Below are positions 10,823 to 22,400 of a stretch of 64,000 nucleotides of DNA, piece after piece. How positions within the stretch are numbered: position 1 is the first letter of the stretch; every line of letters begins with the position of its first letter. Location: NCBI GenBank assembly GCA_030144725.1, contig JASKMD010000031.1:6378808-6442807 (forward strand), given 5' to 3'. A program made the position numbers and the translations under genes. Source of the stretch: Haematococcus lacustris. Taxonomy: Eukaryota; Chlorophyta; Chlorophyceae; Chlamydomonadales; Haematococcaceae. Under the pieces are notes generated by a model. It had not been told where the DNA came from and did no database searches. It saw only the letters and a list, made by a program, of their open reading frames with translations.

Positions 10823-13549
10823 ATGGCAACTAATCCCTCTTTCTCTGGCAATCAAGCTACCATTCTCGATGATGACAACTGGCCGATCTGGAGCATCCGG
10901 ACTGAGGGCATGCTGATCGAAGCAGGCCTCTGGTCCGTCGTCACCGACGGCGTCACCCCCTTACCCACTGCGCCAGCAGCCAACGCCACTCAGCAGGAGC
11001 AGGCTGCGTACAACGCTGAGCTTACCCGCTCTCGCGCAGAAACAGCCCTGGATCGGAAAGCCAAAGCCTTTATTCAGCGGCACGTCTCCAATCTCCACAT
11101 CTTCACTGTCAAGAACGCAGACACAGCGCAAGACGCCTGGGAAACCCTCGAATCCCAGTTCACCCAATCGTCAGTCGCGCGACAGTCGCAGCTGCAGCAG
11201 CAACTCAGCCTCCTGCGCATGGAACTCGGCGAGTCAGTAGCGCGCTTCTATGCGCGTTTGCAGCAGCTGCTAACAGAGCTTGAGGCATGCAGCTGCGAAA
11301 CCTCTGAGTCCACAGTGGTGCTGGCCATTCTGGCAGCCCTGCCGCCTGAGTATGAGGGCACTGTCGAGAGACTGCGCTATGATCAGACCAGCGCAGACCT
11401 GACTGTTGAGCGCATCAAGCGTGTGCTGCTGCAGAAAGAAGCAGACCTACTCAGCAAGCAGATGCAGCAGCAGCTCAACACCTCCTCATCCACACTCTGG
11501 TCGTACTCCTCCTCTTCTGAGCACAGGGGGGCTGGGAGCTCTAGCGGCCAGGGGGGCAGGGGCAGAAGCAGGGCCCCTCAGCAACCTCGTGAGCAGCAGA
11601 CCAGGGCTCAGTCTCCTGACAGGTCCACCAGGGATGCTAGCTCACATGCTCACCTGACCTGCAACTACTGTGCCAAGCCAGGTCACATCATGTCTGAGTG
11701 CTTCACCTTTGACAGGGATCAGCGCAACCGCATGAAGACCCTGTTCAGCAACCCTGCCAGACCCAGCAGCCCTGGCAGAAGGCCCAGCCCAGGCAGAAGC
11801 GCCAGCCCAGCCAGGCCATCCAGCCCCAGCAGAGGCAGGACCCAAACTCCTGGCAGGGCAGCAGCTCAGAGCCCAAGCAGGGGTGCCTCCCTGTTCACTG
11901 CTGCTGATGATGATGATGATGATGACCTTGATGATGTCCTCATGCAGATGGTGCAGCCCAGACTGAACTTCACCAGCGAGTTATACAGCCCCTTCTTCAT
12001 TGACTCAGGCGCATCCCAGCATATCCTGAAGGACCTGCAGTTCTTCTATGACTACACAGCCTTTGCACCTGACAAGCACAGGCCAGTGAAGCTGGCAGCT
12101 GCAGGCCACAGGGTCTGGGCAGTCGGAGCTGGCAGTGTGTTTCTCAGCACCAAGCGAGGCTCCTGGTTTCTCAGCCATGCCCTGTATGTGCCTGACAGCA
12201 AGGAGAACTTCATCTCAGTGGCAGCAGCAACAGCTGAGGGCAGCAGCTTTCTATTCCGTGAAGATCTGTGCCAGATCAGCAGCAACCAGTTTGGCAGCAT
12301 GTTCAGAGTCAATGCTCACAAGGTCAGGAACTCCTACATCCTGGCTGCTGTCCCTATGCCCGATGGCCCAGATACAGACTCTGAGCCTGAGAAGCTGTAC
12401 GGCATCCAGCAGTCAACCCTACAGCCCGACAACCAAGTGCGGCTGGAGCCTCTGACAAACACTGCTGCGCCCTCCGCCAACAGCGCCACATCCAACTCCC
12501 CCAAGGTGTGGCACCAGCGCCTGTGCCATGCTTCCTATGCTGCTCTATCCCGTATGCAGACAGAAGGCATGGTGTCAGGTGTTCCTGTTACAGCGTCACA
12601 GTTTCGGGCAGCTGCCACTGACCCAACGGTGTGTGTGGGCTGTGTCAAGGGCAAACAGCACAAGAATGTCGCCTTTGCAAACCCACCCCCAAATGCAGCT
12701 CCAGTGACAGCACCCCTTGGCCTGATCCACATGGATGTCTGTGGCCCCATGCATGCAAGGGCCAGAGAGGGCAGCCTTTATGTAGCCACCTTCCTTGACG
12801 AGCACACCAAGCTGTCTGTGTGTGTGCCCATCAGCAGCAAGTCGCAAGTCCCAGACGTGGTCAGAACTGTGATAGAACAGCTGGAGACTCAGTCCGGCTT
12901 CCGCTGCAAAGCCATCCGCACAGACAAGGGAACAGAGTATGTCAACAGCCGTATGACAGAGTACTGCAGCAGCAAAGGCATAGTGCATCAGCACTCAGCA
13001 CCATACAGCCCGCAGCAGAACGGTGCAGCTGAGCGCCTAAACAGGACAATCTTTGAGAAGGCCCGCAGCATACTCCATGCTGCTGATATCTCTCTCAGTT
13101 TTTGGGCTCATGCAGTCAAGTATGCCAACTACATCAGGTGCCTTCTACCTGTGTCAGGTCAGCCACTCACACCCTGGGAAGCTTTCTATGGTGTCAAGCC
13201 TCACCTGTCAGGACTCAGGGTGTTTGGATGCAGGGTATGGCTCCATGTGCCTGACCAGAAGCGCAGCAAGCTACAGCCCAAATCAGTCGAAGGCATATTC
13301 GTTGGCTACCAGCCTGGCTCCAAAGCCTACCTGGTTGTGGTTGACGGCAGAGAAACCTGCAGCAAGGACATAGTGTTTGACGAGCTGTCAGTTCTGCAGC
13401 CTGCCCGCCAGCATGAACAGCCAGCACAGCCTGTGTTTCTGTTACCCCTCCCACCCAGCCCTTCGTCCTCCTTAGATACAGCAGCCCCTGCTGAGGGGGG
13501 AAACAGTCTACAACAGACCAGCAGCAGTGGCTCTGACGACAGTGGGAGT

Positions 13550-13587
<38 letters not shown>

Positions 13588-15799
13588 GCCAGGCAGAAGT
13601 GCACAGCAACCACAGTCCAGACCCCTGCAGAGAATTGAGGCACAAGACGACAGCAGCAGACCTGATTCACCACTCAGCGAGCCAGAGCAGAGAGCCACAG
13701 AGCCAGAGCAGATCAGCCTTACTGCCAGATACGAGCCAGGCTCCCATATGTGGCAGCAACAGCAACTTGAGCTCATCAGCAGACTACCCAGGCCTGGAAT
13801 AGGCAGGTTTAGCCTTCGACCCATGCCTCTAGCCAGGGAGACAGTGGGAGCACAGCCAGTGGGAGCACAGCCAGTCGCACCAGCAACAGCACCAGAAACA
13901 GCAAGACCAGCTGCAACATCAGCTGCAGCACCAGCAGCAGTCAGACCATCAGCATCAGCTGCAGCACCAACAGCAGCAAGACCAGCAGCTGCAGCAGCCA
14001 GACCAGGAGCACCTGGTTTGGCACAACCTGCGTGCCGAGTTCCTCTGATCCCAACATCAGCAGCAGCAAGACAGGCAGCACCAGCAGTGCACCCCTCTAT
14101 GCCTATGTCTCCTGCACCTGACCCACGGCCTGCCTCACCTGAAGCACCTGCTGCACCCGTGCCACGGCGCAACCCATCCAGAGAGAGGCACCTGCCTGAG
14201 AGGTTCAGGGACTCTGACTTGTGTGCCATGAATGTGTCAGACTCCCCTGTCAATGACACACCCACTGTGGCAGAAGCACTGGCCAGCCCTCAGGCAGACA
14301 TGTGGATTGAGGCCATGAATGCTGAGTTGGCTTCCCTGCACTCTAACCAAACATGGTCACTTGAAGAGCGCCCTGCAAATGCTCGTGTCCTGCCTACCAA
14401 GTGGGTACTAAAAGTGAAGCGTGATGCCGCAGGGAATGTCGAGCGGTACAAGGCCAGGCTAGTGGCTAAGGGGTACTTTCAACAATCAGGTGTGGATGTA
14501 GGAGATGTGTATGCTCCTGTCAGCAAGCACACCACACTGAGGGCACTGCTGGCAAAGGCAGCAGCAGAGAACATGGAAGTGCACCAGCTGGACTTTGAGA
14601 CAGCCTTTCTGAATGGAGTGCTTGAAGAGCACGAGGTCATCTATGTCCAGCAGCCAGAGGGCTTCAGGGAAGGCAGCAGTAACACTGTTTGTCGTCTGCA
14701 TAAGGCCCTGTATGGTCTAAGGCAGGCACCCAGGGCATGGCATGCTAGGCTTTGTGAAGAGCTCCTGGCCATGAACTTCAAGTCATCTGAGGCTGATCCT
14801 GCTTTGTTTACTCTGCACCTACCATCAGGCACAGTCTACCTGCTGGTCTACGTGGATGATTGCCTCCTGTGCACACAGCAGGGGGACACCACAGGTCTGG
14901 CCTATGTCAAGCAGAAGCTCTCCTCAGTGTTCAAACTGAAGGACTTGGGAGAGGCAAGGTGTTTTCTGGGCATGCAGATTGTCAGGGACAGAGCCGAGGG
15001 CACAATCCTGATCAGCCAGCAAAAGCTCATCCATGAGCTGGTCACCACACACAGCATGTCGAATGCACACAGCAAGACTCTACCCATGGCTGCAGCAGCC
15101 AAGTTAGTCAGGGAAGGAGAAGCACTGGACACATCTGTGCACCACTATAGTGCCTTGGTAGGAAGCCTGCTGTACCTGTCATGCTGCACACGGCCTGACA
15201 TAGCTTTTTCTGTGGGTGCCCTGGCCAGGCACATGTCTGCTCCCACTAAGCAGCACTGGGCTGCTGCCTGCACTGTCCTGTGTTACCTCAAGGGGACCTC
15301 TGAGCAAGGACTTCTTTTTGGTGGAGTGTCAGGGCTGCAGGGATTTACTGATGCAGACTATGCAGGGGACAAGGACACAGCCAGAAGCACCACTGGGTAC
15401 ATCTTCACTCTGAATGGGGGTGCCATTAGCTGGTCCAGCAGACTACAGCCTACTGTGGCTATGTCTACAGCTGAAGCAGAATACATGGCAGCCTCCAGTG
15501 CAACCAAGGAAGCCTTGTGGCTGCGAAAGCTAATGAGAGACTTGCAGCTGGAAGCAAGGTGTGTGCAGATGAGCTGTGACAATCAAGCAGCGCTGCAACT
15601 GCTCCACAATCCCATGGCAACTGCACGTGCCAAGCAAATTGATGTGCACCACCACTTTGTCAGAGAGCGCATCACCAGAGGCGAGGTTGCTTTCAGCTAC
15701 TGCCACACTGACAGCATGCTGGCAGACATCTTTACCAAGCCCCTGGCAGCAGTCAAGTTTAACGCTGGGAAGCAAGGATGTGGTGTCTTCAGCCCATAA
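10823..15799 (+). CDS. Copia Gag-Pol polyprotein
   Basis: A 1658-residue single frame. Domains in order: a UBN2-type Gag (about 1-230); a CCHC knuckle CNYCAKPGHIMSECF; an Asp-rich stretch; an aspartic protease FIDSGASQHIL (near residue 393); the integrase HHCC region (KVWHQRLCHA ... CVGCVKGKQH) and DDE core (HMDVCGPMH, RTDKGTEYV, NGAAERLNRT). Then come a low-complexity Ser and Pro/Ala linker with a CAG run, the RT (ARLVAKGYFQQ, LDFETAFLNG, LLVYVDDCLL with the YVDD box) and RNase H (GFTDADYAGD, MSTAEAEYMA, HHHFVRERI, DIFTKPLA). PR-IN-RT-RH is the Ty1/copia order. No stop or frameshift was found, so it may be active. Gag and Pol share one frame without a visible recoding site. Confidence 0.96.
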
Positions 15800-16006
15800 G
15801 CAGGCACAGGCATGCTTGCCTGAAACAGCCTGCTGTACCCAGCCTGTGTGTTATCTCAGGACTGGGATGTCTGTAACTTCAAGCAGTTGCACAAGGCACA
15901 GGTTTGTATGCCTGTTAAACAGCCATTGATTTGTCAAGCAGTTGATTGGAGCTTTGCAGTTGTACGCAGACCTGGTCAAACTCTTGGCTAGGTCACTGAG
16001 TGGGAG

Positions 16007-16266
16007 TGTTGGAAAGCTTGCCCTCCCGGTGCAGTTGATTTAGAGCACCGGGATAGTAGGGCGTGTGCCAGCGGCCTAGCCGAAGAGTGTACGAGTGTGA
16101 CTGCTTGATATACGGCAGTTGCCAGGCAGAGTACGGCACCCTGAACTGGTGTCGTCATCTGCCCGTGCAATCTTAACAGGTAGGCGCTTGCTATGCGCCA
16201 GCCTGTTATGGCAGATCTGTGTAAAACCCTGAACTGGTGTCGTCGTCTGCCCGTGCAATCTTAACA
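16007..16266 (+). repeat. 3' LTR of copia element
   Basis: Same length as the 5' LTR and identical apart from 16157. It is preceded by a short purine tract (GAGTGGGAG), a plausible plus-strand primer site. Confidence 0.95.
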
Positions 16267-16419
16267 AGCCCAGACAAGGCAGACAAGGCAGTGTGTAATG
16301 TGGAGGAAGAAGAAGAAGAAGAAGACTACTCCGGTATTCACCGGCGTGCATTAAGGGAGGAGCTACCGCCTGGGGCGCGGCCTGCTCCCACCAATCAAGC
16401 CAAGAAAGAGGCGACCCCC

Positions 16420-19400
16420 CTACCCTCCCTCCCTCTTAGTAGCCCTGAGTCTGTAGCTTGTCTTTGCAATGGAGTGGGCTGTCTCCACCGCGTGTCTTGT
16501 TAACTTGTGTAGGAGTTTAGTAGTGTTATCTTGTGAGATCCCCAAGGCCAGGAGGTGTTGCCGTGTGTGTGCTTCATATGTTATGCCCCCTATGCCCAGG
16601 AGGATTGGTCTAATCTCCACCATGTGGCCTTCCTTTCGTATGGTATGAGCTAGATTGGTGTGTTGGTTGAGTGCCTTGTCTAATTGATCCGTCCACCTTG
16701 AGTCCGAGCAGTACTTGATTTCTATGATGGTGACCCGTTTTGTGACTTTGCCGCTTTTGCCCGCCTTCGCTTGCGGCGTCACCATGAGTATATCTGGTCT
16801 AGTGGTGTTTTTGGTTGCCGCTGTTTTCAGTCCGAGTGCTCGTAACGTTGTGTGTAGCGTGTCGTTAGGGAGGTCAAGTTCTTCCTTCGCGCCCTTCTCC
16901 CAGCTGCCGGTGTCCGCGAATCGGATGCACCCGCCTAGGGTACCCTTGCTTATGGCTTTAGCGATGAGGCGGCCGGCCCCGTTATGCCTTTCTTGCACCA
17001 TCGGTAGTGTCTCGCTGCAGCCCGAGAGGAGGTGAGTGGCGCTATCGGCTTCCCCGCAGAGTGGGCACCGGTCGTCGGTCGCCCGTTTCCAGCGCATGGC
17101 CAGCTTTTGGTTATAGAGCCCGCCAGTACGGTAGAGAAGGGCAGTTCGTTGCGCGTGTATGGAGATGTTCGTGTCGGTCATCACCCTTTCGCCCGCTCCC
17201 TTCGCCGCGGCTTTGGTGATCTCCTGGGACATCTGGTAGTAGATACTGTCTTGATTGGCAAGGCCAAGCTTGTGTTTGCCGTGCATGTGTGCTCGCACGC
17301 TTTGGCAGCAATCCGGCAGTGGGACGGGGGTGTCGCCGTCAGCTTCGTTGTTGAGCCAGGTGTTGGTCTCTTTCCGTGTGGTCGGGCGGTAGGCCGGGGT
17401 GTTGGCGAGCTCTGGGTGTAGCGCCGCGTGCTTGGCGAGGGCGTCTGCGCCTTCGTTGCCGATGATTCCCGAGTGGGCCCGGACTTTGTAGAATTGGATA
17501 GTGACGGGGCTATCGATGATGAGGGTAGCGATAGCGGTCAGGATGTCGTTGTGTCTGTGTGTGATGAGCGACATCGGGTTAGCGAGGGCTCGGCGTATCT
17601 GGTAGATAGAGCAGAGGCTGTCGGTGGCGATGCGTCTGGCCCCCGCTGTGAGTGCCGCGTGTATCGCCGTGAGTTCCGCCTTGTTGATGGTGTTGCTTTC
17701 TGGGTCGTCCAGGGCGACGGTGGTGAGGACGTTGGTCTCCGGGATATAAACCCCCGCCCCGACGCTCGCTGGGGCTGCCCCCGAGGTCTTAATGCAGCTG
17801 CCGTCCGTGTACGCGAGCGTGGCCCATTCGGTGATGGCCATCCGTGGTTGCGTCGTGGAATGGTGCGTGAGTTGTTGGTAGCCGCGCTGGTGCCCCGAGG
17901 TGGGGAGGTCCTTGTCCAACGGCAGGCGCATGTGTTGTTTGTGGCCGCTAGGGGGTGTGGCTGGCTGGCTTTGATTCGTTGGTCTGTTGCGGATTGGGTG
18001 TGTGTCCCGTTGTGGGTGGAGGGCAGTGGCAGTGCTAGCCAACCATCCTTGGGGATTGCCTTTGGTGACAAGTTGTTGTCCCGCTGCATTCCAGATGACG
18101 TAGATGTGGAGGTTGGCGTGCTTGCCTGGCTTGGAGCATCTGGTCTTGGTGGGGGGTATGCTAGCCAGGTGCTGACAGTATTCAGGGTAGCGTCTTAGGG
18201 TGTCAATGTGTTTGGGGTAGGAGATGCCCTTTTTCCCAGGGATCAGCATGATGGTTGCCATGGCCTCCTCCTGTGTAGCTGAGTGTATAGCATGGTTGAC
18301 GCATTTCTGTGCCACTGCATCGTCTGCCGGTACATTCCATGTGGATAGGCCAGTGTGGCGTACCAGTAGGCAGTTGTGGTGTGCCCCAAAGGCCGTGTCG
18401 TTGATGTCAGGGCTCCAATAGGTGGTGGTTTCTGGTCTAACTGTGAGTGGATCAGCCCATCTTTGGACGGTACTTGGAAAGCTGCGTGTGGCGTGTAGGG
18501 TGTTAAGGGCTTTGTCCTGTGCCACCCTCATGGGGTGGTGGCTGCTCTGTGCGTCCTGTCTCCTTAGTAGGGCCACTACCTCTGTGGCCAGGTTGCGTGT
18601 GTGTGGTGTGTGTTGTAACCAAGCGTGTAGATGTTGGTGTTGGTCTTTTGTCAGGAGGCCAGCTGTGCGACCCGACTCGTCGTGGACCGTTACGTGTTGC
18701 ACTAAGTCGTGCCGTGGCATAATGGGCTCCCCCGTGCTGAGGCTCATCGCGGGGTTTGTCATGTGGGGGTGAAGTTGGAGGAAGGTTTCGCAATTGCCCG
18801 TCCCGACGATGTCCGTCTGCGGGTTGATGGGGTAGGTGTGAAAGGTGGCCTTCGAGTGCAGGTTGGTGCACCGGGGTAGCCAGGTGTGCGGGTCCGGTAG
18901 TCCCTGTCGGGTGTGGGCCGGCAGGTGCGTGTCGGGCCTCGCATGTCTGGCCTCTTGTATCTGCCTGTTTTCCTCGTCGTAGTCGTTGCGCTTTGCTATG
19001 TAGTCCAGGTGTGCCGTGATGAGCGGCGCCGGTTCGAGAGTGGGGTGCCAGTGTACTCGTATGAGGTCCGAGTGCGCTGACTGGCGCATGGTAGTCTTGA
19101 AGTCATTGCTGCCGAACTTGCATATAGGGCACAGCCAGTATCCTGGTTCCTTGTGTCCCGACAGGTGGGCTTCCTCAAGGCAGGCTGGGTGGTAGGCCCT
19201 CTTGCAGTTGTGGCACGTTGGGCTGTCTCCTCTTGGTAGCCAGCACAGCTCACAGGTGCACACGTCCTTAGCCTCTTCCCTGCTGATGGTCTCTATGTGT
19301 GTGGGTGCATAGCCTTCTTCTGCACATAGTGGTAATGCCCATCTATCTATGACTGTGGGCTTCCAATGCACCTTGTAGTAGTTTTCCCTGTTGATGCCGT

Positions 19401-22400
19401 CCCATTGCCAGCCATCTATGCTGGTAATGGCCTCTTGGTGGCCGTACATGGCCCCTAGTATGCAGCCTAGGTTCTTGGGTTGACAACGGCAGGCTTTATC
19501 CACCTTCCAGCTGGAGAGCCCTGGGAGGTCAAGGCCTACTATGCGCACTATATCCTGCGGGATAGTTTGGGTCTGTCTGCCCTCATTGTTCCGTTTCGTG
19601 CCCGCCTTGGGTAGAGTGGGCTTCGTCGGGGGCGGTTGTGTTGCTCGTTGCTCTCGTTTCAGCAGTCGTGAGCTTGTCCTAGTGGCATCATGGACTGCGG
19701 GTGCCGCTGCGGCCCGGTCCGCCGTTGCTGGTTGCGTTGCTTGCAGGGCCGCATACGCTTTCATATCCATATAGCGAGTTCTGGTGTCTGGCACGGCGGG
19801 TGTGGGCGCAAGTTCCGTGAGGCCCGCGGCCCAGGGTGTGATTTTGCGTTGGGCGGGCGGTAGGGTGAGTGATGTGTTGCGGCTGTCCCGGATGGTGCGC
19901 GTTGCGGTCGCGTCAGGGCATGAGGGCTGGGCCGCCATGGCCGCAAGTTTGTTGAGGGCGATAATGTGTTTCTGTTTGACCTTTTTCCCGTATTTCGATG
20001 TGAGCATGCTACCCGTGATGATGTGTGTGTTGCCCTCGCAGCTGAGCTCACATGCGTGGGTAATGCCTAGGCTTTTGAGGCAGGTGATGCTGGCGCTGAC
20101 GACGTCGTGTGCATGAGAACTGTTGGCTTGCGTGATGAGGCGGCCGAGTGTGTGGCATTCCTCGGGGTAGAGGGGTAGTCCCCCTTCCGTGGCTGCCAGC
20201 CCGGCTAGTGAGGTATAGACTAGTTGCCGTGCCCTGAGGGTATGGTGGAAGAGGGTGAGCATGCGGTGTCCTTGAGTGTTGGCCAGGGTATTGAGCCATG
20301 TGATTTGCTTGTGTAGCATGCTCCTTGAGATGTGGGCGTGCGTCACATCTGTGGACTGGAGGCTTTGTGTGAGGGCTGTTGTGTTGCGAGCGTGGTATTC
20401 CTGAGCTGTGGAGCTGATGCCCATGCCTAGTTTCCCGGCGTCTTCTCTGACAATGGCGTTGGGCGTTCCCAGGGGGAGTCTGAGTTTAAGCTTAACGCAT
20501 TGATCAATGGACCTGTCATATAGCTCAAGGTCCCCTGGGGTGCAGGGCACGGCGCAGAAGCTGTAGGCTAGGCTGGGTATGATGGCCGTGCGGATGATGT
20601 GTATGGCCTGTCTAGCGCTAGCAAAGGAGCGTCTGAGTCTCTCAAGTTTTTGGCGTAGCTGGGTAATCATAGCGGTGTGTTGTGGTTTCCAGTCCAGCGT
20701 CATGGTGATGAGCACACCCAGGTAGGTGAAGGGTGAGGTCGGGCGGTGGTATGTGACGGGTTTCCCTTGTAAGCTTACAGTTTGGAGTTGTTGGCGGGCC
20801 CACTTATCCGCTTCGGCCGCGTTGCTGCACATGCCGGTTTCGATCGAGTGATGGAGCGCCGCTGTTGCGAGAGTTTTACTGTGTGAGATGATGAGGTGAC
20901 CCCAGTCCGAGAAGGCTGAGAGTTTGTCCGCTTGGCAGCGGAGGTTGCGGAGTGTGTTGCAGAGTATAGCGATGTCATCTGCATAGTCGATGCTGCTGAC
21001 AGTGGCGCGTTCCCCGCTGTCAGCCGTCGCGGATTTGAATTTATAGCCCCTCGCGCCCACTTGCAGCCATCGCAGGAGGGGTTCAATGTAGATGAGAAAT
21101 AGGAAGGGTGAGAGTGAGTCGCCTTGGATGGTGCCCCGGTCCACGGGTACCGGGTCAGTGGGGCCGTAGGGAGTTCTGAAGCGCGTTGTAGCGCCCGTGT
21201 ATAGGTCCTTCACTGCGTCCGTCGCGTCCGTGGGGAAGCCTAGGTCGTGCATGATCCATAGTAGTTTGTCCTGGCAGGTGGTGTTGAACGCACTGGTGAA
21301 GTCGACCAGGAGCGCGTAGATATCTGTCTTAGCCAGCTTAGCATCTTCAAGGGCCATGACAAGCATCTGTAGCTGTTGTGTAGTGTTCCTATGGGAGCGG
21401 AACCCAGCTTGGTTCTTGCTGAGCATCCCATTGGCTTCAGCATACTCAGAAAGTATCTTAGTTATGAGGCTGGTCCACAGCTTGTAGACGGTGTTGGCTA
21501 GGCCCACAGGTCTGTAGGAGTTGAGGTCCGTTTCTTGCCCCTTGTCCTTGTAGAGGAGGCATGTGTCACTGGTTTTCCATGCTGTGGGTGTGCAGCCTGT
21601 AGCCCACATGGTGATGAACAGCTGGTGTATGGTGTCCCTCATCTCCCACGGCAGCATCTTGATGATCTCGTTCTCAATGCCGTCCGGTCCTGGGGCTTTG
21701 CCCCCTGACAGCCTACTGAGGCATTCCTGGAAGCCTGCCTTGTCCATGATGGCTGTGTGTAGCCAATGTACGTTTTGGCAGGTGTGCATCGTGAAAGGGT
21801 CGTCCGCTTTGGCGCGGGCCCACGGGTAGTTTCGAGTCTGCGTGTTTGTGTAGTTGCCAGTTTTGGGAGCCGGCGGCGCCAGCTTCGTTCCATAGGCCTC
21901 GGTAATTATCCGGTTCAGGTCGGCCGGGGCCGTGTGTATCTTGTTGGTAATGGGGTCGGCTAGCGCCTGCAGGCCTTTGTGATCGGTGCGGGACGGGCGT
22001 AGGATGTATTTGTTCGCTTTCTTAGGCTGGGTGCTTATTAGTTGTTGCATTCTGACACGGGCTTGGGCGATGGCGAGTGCGGAGTCGTCATCGTCTAGCT
22101 TGTGAATTTGGTCGCGGTACGAGTTGGTCAGCTGGGCGAGCGCGGCCTGCACGTGATTTTCGGTTGTGTCGTCGCCCTGGCGCGCTTGTACCGCCTCCCT
22201 TGTTTCCGCATTTGTCGTATCTGTCTCTGGGATAAGTTCATCGATGGTTGGGTGCACGTTGTTTTGCTTGAAGAACACTCTAGCCTTCCGGCTGAGTTCT
22301 CTGGTGGTTTTGAGCTTTTTGCCTAGTGCCTGTCTAATCCTACACATGGTCCTGCGTTGGTAGTGTTGGCCTCCCCTTGTTAGGGTCTTAGTATTGCAAG

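Larger units (their letters stand above)
10476..16266 (+). mobile_element. Ty1/copia LTR retrotransposon, apparently intact
   Basis: Two 260-bp LTRs (10476-10735 and 16007-16266), both TG...CA, differ at one base (10626 G versus 16157 A). A perfect 5-bp target-site duplication AGCCC flanks the element (10471-10475 and 16267-16271). One uninterrupted 1658-codon gag-pol frame lies inside. The single LTR difference indicates a recent insertion. It sits 36 bp upstream of the GPKOW-type start codon, in opposite orientation to that gene. Confidence 0.97.
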
